The notes under the pieces were generated by a model. It was not told the origin of the DNA. It worked only from the letters and a program-made list of their open reading frames with translations, and ran no database searches. The translations under genes and the position numbers were made by a program. Below, piece by piece: positions 48,162 to 59,871 of a stretch of 64,000 bases of DNA. The stretch's first letter is position 1. Each line of letters begins with the position of its first letter. Source of the DNA: Dysidea avara (taxonomy: Eukaryota > Porifera > Demospongiae > Dictyoceratida > Dysideidae); NCBI RefSeq assembly GCF_963678975.1, contig NC_089273.1:10168614-10232613 (forward strand), given 5' to 3'.

Positions 48162-48469
48162 TAGGGGTGGATCCAGAGTTTGGAAAGGGGGGTACACTTT
48201 GCTGAAAAGTTGAACAGCAAAAAAAAGGTTACAGCAATAATGACTGCCCTTTACCAATTGTATTTACTATGAAGTATATAAGAATCTTTATTCAGATCCT
48301 TATTCATAGCTTCATAGTTAAGCTACACTGCCTCATGAACGCTGTGACTGCTTTATTAGGGTGACTGCTCTATTAGAGTATCTCATCTTGTATGCAATTT
48401 TTTCTGAAAGGGATGAAGGGGGGAGCATGTGCCCCCTGTGCCAGCCCTCCCCTCCCAGATCTGTCACTG
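48162..48469. mobile_element. 5-bp-TSD MITE family, copy 3
   Basis: Starts TAGGGGTGGATCCAGAGT and ends AGATCTGTCACTG, TSD TCATG (48157-48161, 48470-48474). Splits a tandem unit of the surrounding repeat. Contains the doubled GACTGCTCTATTAGAGTA motif. Confidence 0.82.
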
Positions 48470-48908
48470 TCATGGACACATGGCATGTAGTGAGATTTCC
48501 TATACTATTCAGAAATTTGACATTTACATGATATTTAGGACACATGGCATGCAGTGACATTTTAGTCCAAGATTGTCACTCCAACTGCTGTCATACCTGA
48601 TTACTGTAGCACTTTACAGATTAGGATAAGGGGTCTGTGTAATCTGTGTATTTGGAAATGCATTCCCAATATATAAGGTACATTATAGACTGGCTCCATT
48701 ATAGGCTAAGGACATATCATGTAAATTTCAAGAAATATCATATTTACTGGACATTTCCTACATTAGCAGGATATGTGATAACCCAAACCCATAATGAAAT
48801 AGTATCTTGATAATATAGGTTTCTTGTACATTTTGCAAACTCTGTTAAAGTAGGTAAGCTAGCTAGCTGTAATGTACTAATGCTGTTTGTTTCTTATCAT
48901 TTAGGAAA

Positions 48909-49373
48909 CAATGGCGGATCCAGGATGGGGAATTTGGGGCAAATGCCCCCCCCCCCCCTCACCTTGTGGAGGAGCCAGCCATAGCTACTTCTGATTAAAA
49001 TACTAAACTTCATGTCAGGCCAAGATCAGTTTATAAAACATTTTACTAGCATTTATTACAAATTCGCCTGAAACCAAAGAAAACCAAAGTCAAACTAGCT
49101 ATGAAATAGTCTCCCAGCACCTTCGTGTGTACTAAAAATAATTATTGTGTTGCTGTTGCTTAAGACATTCAGAGCCTTTAAAACAACTTTTAAGACTTCA
49201 CAACCATCTGTAAAAGGCCTAAATGGCAAAAATCAACAGTGAGACACCACTAAGAGGTGATTATTTGCTGTTTCAAAAATTCAGTAACTAACAAGAGAAT
49301 CTGGCTCTCCCCAACCACCTACAACTTAGCCTGTTTGTGTCCCTCCCCTTGCCAGCTCCTGGATCCACCCCTG
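48909..49373. mobile_element. 5-bp-TSD MITE family, copy 4
   Basis: Ends CAATGGCGGATCCAGGAT and TCCTGGATCCACCCCTG, TSD GGAAA (48904-48908, 49374-49378). Confidence 0.9.
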
Positions 49374-49800
49374 GGAAATGCCATGTAATGTCATGTGTCC
49401 TAAACTGGTGGAGAGGATAATGCACACTAGCACCATACTGTCCCCCATCTATATTGTGTTTAGGAAATGTGTTGACACATGACATTTCTTAGACTGGAAA
49501 TTTGCATTTTGACACCACCTATTCTGAATACAGGAAATGTCAAGAGATTTCTGAAAATTTGATCTTCCAGTGTTTCAGAAATGTCAGTAAATTTCATCTA
49601 TCCTGTATTAGGAAATATCAAGAAATGCCATCAATCCTGCTATTAGGAAATGTCATGGAAATTGTGCTCTATACTACTTCAGGAAATGTCATGGAAATGT
49701 GCAAATTTCATGAACATTGGAAATATGGAATTTCTGTACATTTACTGGGGATTTCCGAATACCTGAAATACAGCTTTTCTTCTTGTGTGATTTGAGTAAA

Positions 49801-50769
49801 GGAAATAAAATATCTTTGGAAATTACCCTGGTGTAGTCCTAGTGTCCATTATGTTGGGGTGATCAATTTATCCTATCCTATCTGATACAGGATGGGTGCT
49901 ATTGGATGGTAGTATGGAATACCCAGTTCTTCACTGAGAGGTACAATCCTATGTCCATCCTATACTACTGTATCATGGGACAAAAAAAAACAGTGCTATG
50001 GAATTCCCAGTCCTTCACTTAGAGGGTCTAACCTTGTCTATCCTATCCTGTTGTACCATGCATGGGACAAGATGGTCGACAGTGCTCCAGTCCTTATCAA
50101 GGGGCCCAAACTTACTGTCAAACAAAACTTGTTGCATAGCTACATAATTTTGTGGTATTGACAAAATAGTAACCAAGCAATGCTATTTCATATTGTCCAT
50201 CCTTCCAATGGTACAATAGGATTAGGATGGATGTTCTGATTTGCATTCAGGAATGCAAGCTTTAGATTCTAGTAGTATCTGAGTAGAATAGTGCACAGGC
50301 ATTCCAGTATACTGTTTCACTGGATGGAATACTGTAGCTGAAATTTGCATGCTTTGCTTTTACATAGAGTCCCATCCATAATTGTAGGCAACATTGTATG
50401 TGGAACTGTAGGGGATTACTCTGGCTAAAGATAGATAGTCCCGGAAAAGGTAAAAGAGTAAACAAGGTCTAACAGATGTTGTATAATAAAATAGTCCACC
50501 TATTAGACCACTCCAAATGAGACTGTAGTTTCCTGGGGATTTCAAGGGGAGTCCATGGTATGAAATTGCCTTCTTTGCCAGCTAACCCTAACTAGCAACC
50601 ACTAGAGTTATGATTCTTTTTTGGTTTTCATTGTGCTTTTAGCAAGGCTAAATGGAAGGCTTCATGGGAAGTTCTACATAGCAGCACAGGAAGTGATTTT
50701 GGAAAAAATGTAATGATAATAATGACGGGTGCCCAGATGTGATGTGAGCGGAGGACAGGAAATTACAGT
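49801..50769. other. Unassigned; TATCCTATCC-type repeats
   Basis: Two diverged direct units (about 49907-49983 and 49992-50060, sharing GGAAT.CCCAGT.CTTCACT) and scattered CCTATCC words. No gene. Confidence 0.45.
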
Positions 50770-50777
50770 CTCATTTG

Positions 50778-51185
50778 TAGGAACCAGCCTATTATGCTTT
50801 TAATTTTGCCTATTATGCTATGCTGCAGTGCTCAAAAAGTTCCCTATTATGCTCACAATTATGCTCCTTTTTTTACTGCAGTTCCCATGTTTTACTTTCT
50901 AATGGATAATGATAAACTTTGGCTAATGAACAACTGGTTAAATGTAATAATGCTTGTTGTGTAATAAGAATTTGTAAACTATAATACGTAACAGTAGTGC
51001 CAAATAACTACTCCTGAACCACTGCCATATGACTGTTCTATTAGTGTAAGTCAACCTTTTTATTTGGCATCCATTTGTGCTTGCAGTGTGACATAATTAT
51101 TCTGCCTATTATGCTAACATTATGCTTGATGCTTTCAGACACCTACTGTGCTCAAAATTATGTCAGCATAATAGACTGGTGCCTA
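50778..51185. mobile_element. TAGG-ended hAT-like element, copy 3
   Basis: Ends TAGGAACCAGCCTATTATGC and GCATAATAGACTGGTGCCTA with a perfect 8-bp TSD CTCATTTG (50770-50777, 51186-51193). A decayed GACTGTTCTATTAGTGTA is inside. Confidence 0.9.
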
Positions 51186-51193
51186 CTCATTTG

Positions 51194-51714
51194 GAGTGCA
51201 TGGCCTTTAGTAGAGTCATTAATTCAATGTGAGTTATCATACTGTATAAAGCATTATTCAATATGCTATACTGGACTGCTGATATCTTGGCTGATCACCT
51301 CATTTATTTTTTGTTTTACAAATGAAATTTCTAGTATTTGTTATTTCATACATCTACCAATAGAAGTATTGGATTGTTCTAGAACATTATGTGTGTTCTA
51401 TTAGAAGCCCTAAAAATGTGCACTCTATTAGAGTAGTAGATATTACCATTAATACTGAAGTGAACCAAGCAATAGTAGATTTTCCTATGGAAGTTCTATG
51501 TAATTATGTTCCATTAGAAGTCCTTGCACTTTACAAGTAATACAACCATATTTAAGCAAATCATGCAATGCAATAGCCACATTTTTGTAAGTCTGTCTTA
51601 AATGATCATCATTGTGTCTGTATAGATCAGAAGACATGCAAGTAAAATTCTGTAATCCTCAAGGTCAGCCATAGACTGGTTTTGGGACCAAAGTACAAAA
51701 ATAAGTGAAATCTG
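51194..51714. other. Unassigned sequence
   Basis: A half motif (ACTCTATTAGAGTAGTAG) is at 51422. Nothing else seen. Confidence 0.4.
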
Positions 51715-51977
51715 CACAAAAACAACTAAGCTGTGAAAAAAATAGTGTGGCCTTAAAAATCTCGGGAGAAAAGTTGTAAAATCAAAAGTGGTGCCAGGCT
51801 AGGAAATGGCTGCAATGATTTTAATGCTAGTAAATTTTAACAACTGATGTGTGCATTCTTAAAAATAATTTATTAGCATTAACATCATTGCAGCCAATTC
51901 TTGGCTACCATCTTCACAACGTTTTCACCCAGGCTTTTAAGGCCACACCATTTTTTCACAGCTTGGCTGCTTTTGTG
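51715..51977. repeat. Palindrome related to 21083-21407
   Basis: CACAAAAACAACTAAGCTGT pairs with CACAGCTTGGCTGCTTTTGTG. The arms share AGGCTAGGAAATGGCTGCAA with the 21-kb element in diverged form. Confidence 0.8.
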
Positions 51978-52249
51978 TGGATGTTATATAGAATATAATA
52001 GCTATAGTAGTGGCAAGTTTAAAACATTAAACACACTCAAAATACTGCTTAGCAACAGTGTGGTACTATTTGAAGGGTTTATTCTTATTTGTTACAGCTT
52101 CTCAATCATACAATACATGTACAAATTTAGGTACATATAGTTACAGAAACTGACCCCTCACATAATTAATGCACTTAATTATATACACATACACACATGC
52201 ATCTTTATTTAGTCCATTTTAACTGCATAGAAACGGAATGATTATAACA

Positions 52250-52420
52250 CAGGAAAGAGTTCAGCTACACTACAAATACCCCTCTAGCTATGTTACCAGT
52301 CTGGTGAAGTCTCCCTGTGTAGAGTTCAACTATGTAACAACTAACAAGTTACTCATTCACTAATGTTACATGTCCACCTGTAGAGAGTTCAGCTGCATTA
52401 AAAGTCACCCAGCAAAGAGT
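52250..52420. repeat. Relic of the 31-bp satellite
   Basis: Five loose units with AGAGTTCAGCT and ACCTGTAGAGAGTTCAGC, like the 22.4-kb array. Confidence 0.65.
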
Positions 52421-53229
52421 TAAGCATATTAATTTAAAACAGTCACAAAGGAACTTACTTTTTGACAGTTATACAAATTCAGTACCTGATCTACAACTGC
52501 TTGTAGCTAACATATAGAAACAAAGGAGATTCCATTGGCTTATTAAACACTCTCTCTATGGTGGCAGATGAAGAATAATATCAAAGTACTTAAAAAGAAT
52601 TAAAATCTAACTACACAGTAGTACACCTATATTTTTCTGTATTCAAAATTGACATAACATACATCAACACAAGAATCTTTCATGCCTGATGTTTAGTTTA
52701 GTTGGAACACACAAATGGAAAATTAATTTGACTAATATTGGAGGAAAAAATGTATAATTCCAGAGTAGGCCTTTTGAAACCTGCATGTAATAATTATGGT
52801 ATTGGCTAGTGAGCAGAAATAATACAAGAAACAGTGGAACAGTCAACAGTACCTACAGTATGTCGGGTGTGGAATGCAAGAAGTCACAAATATATACTGT
52901 TTACTGTATCAACTTACAAGTCATCCGGGTAAAGAGGATAAACAAAATACCATGCATATTTATGAAGTCCTATAGTGACCACAAACAATACTACATGTAT
53001 GGTTTATCACACAACAGCATAGAGTCAGTAGTTAGTATGTCTGTATACATGCAATTGATAGTGTTACACTAGAAATTCCATACTGGTAACTGATCATCCT
53101 GTTTACTAATAACATTACAATTATACTAGAATTTCATGAATATGTACAGATTGTGCTGTTATGCATATACTAAAATAATTATAATAACTAGAAAATTGTT
53201 CATAGGTAGTGATTGACTTTTGGCTAATA
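52421..53229. other. Unassigned sequence
   Basis: Nothing recognised. Confidence 0.4.
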
Positions 53230-53236
53230 GTTACAT

Positions 53237-54014
53237 CAAGAGTTAATAATAGTAGGGAGGGAGAGTGTCTAACACTCAATAGGCCTGTATAAAATGAGCG
53301 CGTAGAGCACCCCGCTTATTATCGTATACCTTTGTAATTTCCTATAGTGTTGATGACCGCAATAAACACGTTATGTCACATTTTGTATGGCCTTGCAAAA
53401 TCGATAGTTGGTGAGAAAGCAGTGATGCGAAGGTGGCTACTCCAGTGAGTGATGGGAGAACCAGAGAGAAATCGTTCATAACTTTCATCTGGCGCTTTTT
53501 CTTAGGTTGGGATTCTCCAGGCTGTGTTTCATCGGCGGCGCTTCTTTTCCTTGCCATTGCTTTCGTTTGACACTTCTTGGTTACTTCCGGCTCATCACTC
53601 CTTGACTGACGCCTCTTCTTGGGCGTTACCTCGGGACGTGGCTGAACGGTAGATTCGTGATGCAATTCTACCTGTGCTTCCGAGCGTGCTTTATCTCCGC
53701 TTTTCCTCATTGATCTTCTCTGACGCTTCTTCTTGCTAGGCTGAACTGTTTCTGCTTCAATTTCGGCCAGTACCGAGGGCTGTTCATCACAAATCGACAT
53801 GTTTGATTGCACACGCTACCTCGCACGTTGCTCACGAGACTGATTCGTGAACAGCTAGTAGTATCGATAACGTCCTTCTGCGGCGTGCCTCATTTCACAT
53901 CTCCCTTCATGCAATCAACATGTCTGGCCAAGAAGCCAGATTGTCTTACGCGCTCATTTTATACAGGCCTATTGAGCGTTAGACACTCTCCCTCCCTACT
54001 ATTATTAACTCTTG
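53237..54014. mobile_element. 7-bp-TSD element carrying an ORF
   Basis: Ends CAAGAGTTAATAATAGTAGG and complement. TIR is about 75 bp, through TGTCTAACACTCAATAGGCC. TSD GTTACAT (53230-53236, 54015-54021). The sister element at 55337 has the same ends but a different interior. Confidence 0.85.
53342..53800 (-). CDS. Basic, NLS-rich protein inside the transposon
   Basis: From Met at 53800 about 152 codons. It opens MSICDEQPSVLAEIEAE and then has repeated lysine/arginine clusters (SKKKRQRR, PKKRRQSR, PKKKRQ) separated by acidic or polar linkers, ending in a short hydrophobic part. It looks like a nuclear, largely disordered protein. The region is GC-richer than its surroundings and begins 14 bp inside a Thr/Arg-rich upstream stretch. 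Product unknown. It may be a captured host exon or a first exon of the element's own gene. Confidence 0.5.
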   Translation of the reverse strand: MSICDEQPSVLAEIEAETVQPSKKKRQRRSMRKSGDKARSEAQVELHHESTVQPRPEVTPKKRRQSRSDEPEVTKKCQTKAMARKRSAADETQPGESQPKKKRQMKVMNDFSLVLPSLTGVATFASLLSHQLSILQGHTKCDITCLLRSSTL

Positions 54015-54294
54015 GTTACATAAACACCTGTTTTGTTGGATACTGTATATAATTCCGATTTCATAGCTACAACCAAAAGGTACATGGAATATGTGGAAAG
54101 GGTATACTGCGCACATCAGATTTACATTCTTTCGAGAATTCATAACATAAAATTAATTTTGGTGTGTACTGCAGCTGAGCAACCACTTAAATGAAGAAAA
54201 GATAAAAAAGATGGAGAAAAATGTAAGATTTATGTGTTTGTACTTTGAAACAAGATTTTGGTCACTCTACCTTATTATTGTTAGGTTAATACTA

Positions 54295-54551
54295 TAATTG
54301 TGACCGGATTTGAGAAAAGGGGTCTTCCAGTCACGTCCACACACATCCAATTCTCTTAACTTGGAAGACCATAATCTCATGATCAAGACAGATACAAGCC
54401 TGACAGTTTCACCATCCATTAACCTACTGTATGTTGGTGCACACTACTGACCAAATTTTAAGGTAATAACTTTTCCCACACTACTGAAGTTATGAATTGT
54501 CAAAGATGGTAAACTGGGTAGACCCCTTTTTGCAAATCCAGTTACAATTAT
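54295..54551. mobile_element. TGTGACC-ended MITE
   Basis: ATAATTGTGACCGGATTTGA pairs with CAAATCCAGTTACAATTAT, and the arms continue through AAAAGGGGTCT. Related ends occur at 3409, 3790, 14710 and 58141. Confidence 0.78.
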
Positions 54552-55329
54552 TATGTACAAATTTTTTCAAGTTACATGATTTTCACGGTTTTATTTTGAG
54601 GATCACTTGTTTTCCACTGAAGTTACCTATTTAAAAGCATAAAGTTAACCCTGAAATTTTGAGGATGAAAATTTGGCAGAAAGCCAGGCAACTGCAAATT
54701 CCTATACATCCCTCCAAAATTTGTACATATATGGTGTATCCCTGAAGCTCAACCTGTAAGTTTAAAATACCGTTAGCTCTGATAAATACAGCAGAAAAGT
54801 CCTGGTAACCATGAAAGGCTGGGTATATGCCTGACCCACTAATCAGCAGTTTTTTATTGCAAAGTATACAGTATACACATTTACAGAGATACGCAACTAG
54901 TTCCTATTATTTAATTCACAAGTAATGATATGCACATGATGCAGTCAGAGACTATGATACCATATAATTATGATCTGTGGAATACAAACAAAATCCTTGT
55001 AAAATATCATGTTACAGGACTCATTGTGTGTTTTAAGTATTCTTTGTAACTTAATATATTTGATAAAATTGGATAGTTACAAATAATGTGAAATGACTGT
55101 GAAATGAGTTGTTAGTGCATGATGGTTTATCAGGTATCGTATTAGTATACCTAAATGTGCATGCTTACTATATATTGTTTAGACTGATTAAAGCACTCGC
55201 CATCATGCATTTTGTTATACTTTATGAATCATCTGTATGGCAGTATACATTGTATAACTAATGTATAAACTATGTAGAAATACCAGAAGTGTTGGCATCA
55301 CAACTCAAACTGAAATAAAAACACTATAA
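54552..55329. other. Unassigned sequence
   Basis: Nothing recognised. Confidence 0.4.
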
Positions 55330-55336
55330 ATATTAT

Positions 55337-55635
55337 CAAGAGTTAATAATAGTGGAGGGAGAGTGTCTAACACTGCATAGGCCTGTAAAAAATGATCCTG
55401 ACAAATTCAAAGGGATTCTTTCAGTAAAACTCTGTAATTTGTAGTATTCTCCATAGGTGAAGATTGTTTCAATCATCACATTTCTTTGTTCTCTCAGTGT
55501 GCAATCATCACATTACCTTGTTCTGCCTGTGTGAACATTTTACACATCTGAAGGAAACCCTTTGAATTTGTCAGGATCATTTTTTACAGGCCTATGCAGT
55601 GTTAGACACTCTCCCTCCACTATTATTAACTCTTG
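55337..55635. mobile_element. 7-bp-TSD MITE
   Basis: Ends CAAGAGTTAATAATAGTGGA and complement. The TIR is about 85 bp and includes CCTGACAAATTCAAAGGG. TSD ATATTAT (55330-55336, 55636-55642). Confidence 0.88.
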
Positions 55636-55642
55636 ATATTAT

Positions 55643-57290
55643 GTTATGCAAGACTTGTTCTGCAGCTTCCTTTCCTAATCACTATGGCTGCCTTTCTGGC
55701 CTACAGTGTAGATCTGCCTATTTGTATGGTGATTACTTGGTGTCCTAGCATGACTGTTGGTGGGGATCCAGTGGGATCAGGTGCAACAGTATGTGGTATT
55801 GTAATTTACCAAGTCTTTGTGTAACAACTGGGAGTTACTATACTTGCTGCTGACCTTCCATCATCTTCCTCCTCCATAGTAACATTGTTAGGTACTCACT
55901 GTCTTCTATCCTCTACTCCTATGAGAATGCTAATAATATTCCAACAGTACATACTTCACTGTAAAATGGAAGAAAACACATGGAATTTTATAACATGCAG
56001 GTATTACGTTTTGTAATGTGTGTTTAGTACAAGCTGGCAGTGAGCCATGACTGTTCAACAACATCAAACTTCAAATATTGCTACGTATTTCTGAGAGCTG
56101 TTAACTTTAGCTCATTGAGTCAAATATTAGTCATGTAGCGAGCTATGAATTGAAAAGTTAATGGTAATATATATTTGTTATACTACCTCACTGTTGTTTG
56201 AGGTGATTTAGGTATTGTGAATAGCTGCTAGAGCCTATCTGTCTCACTCAAATGTTAGGGTTTTGCCAAGAATTACACTATCAGTTCAACATTACTTAAT
56301 GTTATTAGAGTCACACAACATTATACAATCATTCAAGTACTGGTTAACACAATAATTATGCTACATGCACGCATAGATAAGTATTTACTGCTTGTCATTG
56401 ATAAGGAACTAGAACTATTATGTGCAGAACTTACATGGTGTAGTAGGGTATACAGAACTGAACTAACTCTGTGGTTTCAATCCAATTGCAACTGAAGTTA
56501 TGGTTCATGTCAAAATGTCTATGTACTGTATGTACGTGTAGCTATGCATGGAATGCATAATAATAGTAAAGTGAGACCTAGACTTTGTACAGTGCTCATG
56601 ATTCGTATATCGAATAATAAGTGCTTACGATGATGAGAGATATTTTATTAAGATGATAATTATACAGCATAAGTACAGGGGGCTAGAGTCGGGTACCATG
56701 CACTGATACCCATGCACAGGGTGGTCAGTACAGGAGTCCTGGCAACACTTACACTATTAAATTACAATACAAAATAGCATACAGTAAAGTTCAGTTTAGG
56801 CAAACTGATAGATCCCAGTCTGGGAGGCTCTAGCAGGGATCTAGTCTTCTTCATCATTTCACAAGGTTATGTTTTATAGGAATGAAATCTTATAATTAGA
56901 AGTGTGTGGTTTAGCTTAGAGTAATTGTACTAGAAAAAGTATTAGAAAACAGGTTTGCTGTGCTGTGTGCCTGTGGTGACATCCAGACATCAAGGACGTT
57001 AGCTACTAGGATAGCTGTTGTTTCCACATAACATAGCAGAAGGTGATGAAGTTCAGTGGTAAACTACTTAAAATAGCTAGCTAGCTACATGGCAATATAC
57101 AGTAGGGAGTTCTTCACTGTATATATAGTTAGGCCAGGCAGAGTTGATTCACCAACCTTTTTAAAAATGCATGGTTATTTTTCACTTTTCATTATTTGTA
57201 CAATTGTAAATGCTTAAAGTACATGCAATGGGTACAAGTGTGTGATAACTTTAAACCTTTTACATTAGCCAACTTGACCAAACCATTGAA
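55643..57290. other. Unassigned sequence
   Basis: No gene or element ends seen. ORF 55633-55824 lacks support. Confidence 0.4.
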
Positions 57291-57299
57291 TAGCTTGTC

Positions 57300-57615
57300 A
57301 TTTTTATTTTTGTCAGGGATAGAATTGGGAAGAGTCTGAACACAAATAGCTACATTGCTGCGACACCATCATAATTGTAAAAACATTTTGCACGACAGCC
57401 TGGCTCAAGCCAGTTGAACTTTCATTATTAATCCCACTAGGGACCTGTGAGAAGGCTAAAGCCTGTGAATACAAGGAGTCAGAAACATGTAATTGAATGT
57501 AGAAGAATGCAGAAAAAATTCCAGCCCTAGTGGTGACTTGATCCCCTGCAACATGCAGTCTATAGGCATGCGCTATAGGAACCACAACAGCTGGGATCTG
57601 AGATTTTTCTGCATT
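57300..57615 (-). mobile_element. Possible tRNA-derived SINE
   Basis: On the minus strand GATCAAGTC fits the B-box core (near 57545), and TAGCGCATGCC about 30 bp earlier weakly resembles an A box. AATGCAGAAAAA occurs in inverted copies at 57508 and 57602. Confidence 0.35.
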
Positions 57616-57619
57616 CAAC

Positions 57620-58138
57620 CCTACTTATTCATTGACTTTCGCCCCATTCCAGTATGAATTTAGTGTGCCCCCCAAACAATGAACAAACACTCACACCATA
57701 AACAGTTACATCCATGCTGGAATTAGCATTCTGCTTATATTGTCCAATATGGACAGCTTCAGAATCTAAAGTTGACATTGACAGTTCCAACAATGTACAG
57801 TAGTAGCATTCAAAAACTTTCCAGACTTTATAGCCATCTAATCACAAAAGTCACTGTTGGCTCCACTGCATGCTATTACAGGTCAAGGGACAAAATTAAT
57901 GTTCTATTCAGAGCTTGTACAAGGACGTTACACAATTGGCCATACTATTAAAGCATCATGTGATAAAATAAGGATAATTATACAGTAATGAGGAGGCTTT
58001 AAAAGACCATGCGGGCAATGTGCAAATCAACTTTTCCTGGATTTACAGTACATGAACTATGAATTTTCCAAAATTTGTAAATAATTATTTTGTTCCATAG
58101 TCAGGCTGACGCCATAGAGTTTTTATAGTCTAGCTATA
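57620..58138. other. Unassigned sequence
   Basis: A relic of the 6685 family may lie at 58025-58080 (TTTTCCTGGATTTACAGTAC). Nothing else recognised. Confidence 0.4.
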
Positions 58139-58140
58139 TT

Positions 58141-58810
58141 ATGTGACCGGGCCTGCGAAAACAGGGCATGTGGGCACAAACTATTATTATTATTATTATT
58201 ATTTATGGGCTTGTAGATGCCCCAGGCAATGCTAAATTTCCAGGCTAGGCTGCAGGCCTTTGAAGGCGCCCATATCTAGATTGCATCCAAAAAATTTCCA
58301 AGCACTACTTGAAGGTTGCAACCATTAGTGCTGAATTGATGAAGTCAGGTAAGGAGTTCCATAGATTGACTATTCTATTCATAAAAAAGTTTTGTCTAAC
58401 AAGTAATCTCGATCTTTCTTTAAATAGCTTAAGAGAACGGCCCCTAGTGGTAGCGATGTTTAAAGTCAAAAATGTAGATGGCTCCAAGTCATAATATCAT
58501 TTAAATATCCATTCATATCACCCCTTTAGCATCTGCAATATAGAAAGTAGAGATCCAGAGTTTCAAGACAGCTTTCATAAGTCAGGTAGGCTAATCCTTG
58601 AAGGCATTTAACTACACCCTATCATGCTACAGGTCACATCTCAGTAATGGAACAGAATATTAGCTTTCTGTAACTTGCATCATAAAGCCAATTACATGCT
58701 TAATAAGAGCTGAAAAGCATAATTGTCCAAAACATTATGAGTGATAAAAGTTTGAACAAGTAGGCAAAAATCAAGTGCCCATATGCCCTATTTTGCAGGC
58801 CCAGTCACAT
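58141..58810. mobile_element. TGTGACC-family MITE, copy 3, split by a LINE
   Basis: Left TGTGACCGGGCCTGCGAAAA and right TTTTGCAGGCCCAGTCACAT. The interior from about 58620 matches copies 1 and 2 in reverse. Removing 58182-58620 rebuilds the family layout. Confidence 0.78.
58182..58620 (-). pseudogene. LINE 3' end with (AAT)n tail
   Basis: Minus-strand remnant of a LINE C-terminus: a YESCLETLDLY-type part, then TTRGRSLKLFKERSR, NRIVNLWNSLPDFI and a stop. The tail is TATTATTATT at 58182-58203. The remnant is internally short. Confidence 0.78.
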
Positions 58811-58874
58811 AGAGTAACTCACCTAATATTGGACGGGATCCAAAATGGGACGCGATTGTTCAAGCTACAACAGG

Positions 58875-59063
58875 AATTTTCAAACAACTTGTATGTCTTT
58901 AGATAGTTCAAGGCTGTGGGACTTTGCACGCAAAGTAACAGCTTTATCGGCTTCTTTGTCTAGTGGCAGCAGACCTGCAAAGTCATCTCTGATTATTATG
59001 TATAATTGCGAAAAAAAGTCGATTCACGGACACCCACAGTTTACAAATCACACTTACATTTAA
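58875..59063 (+). other. Arm-encoded peptide, left
   Basis: Reads MSLDSSRLWDFARKV, then SASLSSGSRPAKS and SIHGHPQFTNHTYI and a stop. The right arm encodes a variant on the minus strand (about 59618-59411) with MSLDSSRLRDF, SASLSGGSRPAKS and SIHGHPQFTNHTYI. Function unknown. Both may descend from one exon. Confidence 0.4.
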
Positions 59064-59616
59064 TCAACGGTTTTATATCTTTAACTTGTAAAGCAACTCA
59101 TCTACTTTCTAAATGTCCCCAGTTTATTTAATGAAATCTTTTAAATCAAGAATTGCAAATCAAAAAAATGAGACGTCACTGGAGTAATAATCGCACTATA
59201 AATTAAGTATATGGAAACTTGATTAAGTATATGTTGTTTGAGATAAGTTTACGGGAAATATATACCGTATACTTTACAAACACTGTATACTTCCGTACAC
59301 TTAAATTCATGGTGCAATTATTACTCCAGTGACGTCTCATTTTATTTGATTTGTGATTTAAAGGATTTGATTTTAATAAACTGGGGATATTTAGAAGTAG
59401 ATGAGTTGCTCTACAAGTAAAAGATATAAAACCGTTGATTAAAATTAATGTAAGTGTGATTTGTAAACTGTGGGTGTCCATGAATCGACCCTTTTTCTGG
59501 ATTGTACGTATTAATTGAAAATGATTTTGCAGGTCTGCTGCCACCAGACAAAGAAGCTGAGAAATCTGATACTTGGTGTACAAAGTCCCGCAACCTTGAA
59601 CTATCTAAAGACATGT

Positions 59617-59870
59617 TATTATTATTATTTGGGGGAAAAGGGCAAACAGCAAAGTTGATTAAGCCCAAACAATTACAAATTATAAGTGTTGTTCAATCAA
59701 GTTTGAAAATGTAGCTAGAGTGTTCAGTTCAATTAGATGCGGTGGCAGTGAATTCCATTACCGAATGGTTCTTGGAAAGTAGCTTGTCATGTAGGTGGTG
59801 GCGTTTGTTGGTGGTACAATCAAGTGAAACGGATGATGATGTCTAGTGTGTCTGACACATAAGTCAATAA
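59617..59870 (-). pseudogene. LINE 3' end fragment
   Basis: One frame has MTSYFPRTIR-stop-WNSLPPHLIELN, the usual LINE C-terminal pattern. The tail is (AAT)n at 59617-59630. Confidence 0.7.
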
Positions 59871-59871
59871 T

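Larger units (their letters stand above)
47828..49800. repeat. GGAAATGTC-rich repeat region
   Basis: Words GGAAATGTC / GACATTTCC and close variants recur over twenty times in both orientations. Around 48024-48161 and 48470-48560 they form a tandem unit of about 70 bp (GGCATGTAGTGAGATTTCCT). Two 5-bp-TSD elements are inserted here. Confidence 0.75.

Noticed and set aside
51075-51404. 109-codon hydrophobic ORF
   Set aside because: Starts inside the hAT-like element at 50778-51185 and runs across its TSD. It is cysteine- and isoleucine-rich, as random AT-rich DNA can be.
55633-55824. 63-codon ORF with hydrophobic stretch
   Set aside because: Begins within the end of a transposon copy, with no domain or splice support.
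57313-57618. 101-codon minus-strand ORF
   Set aside because: Coincides with the SINE-like sequence and lacks protein-like features.
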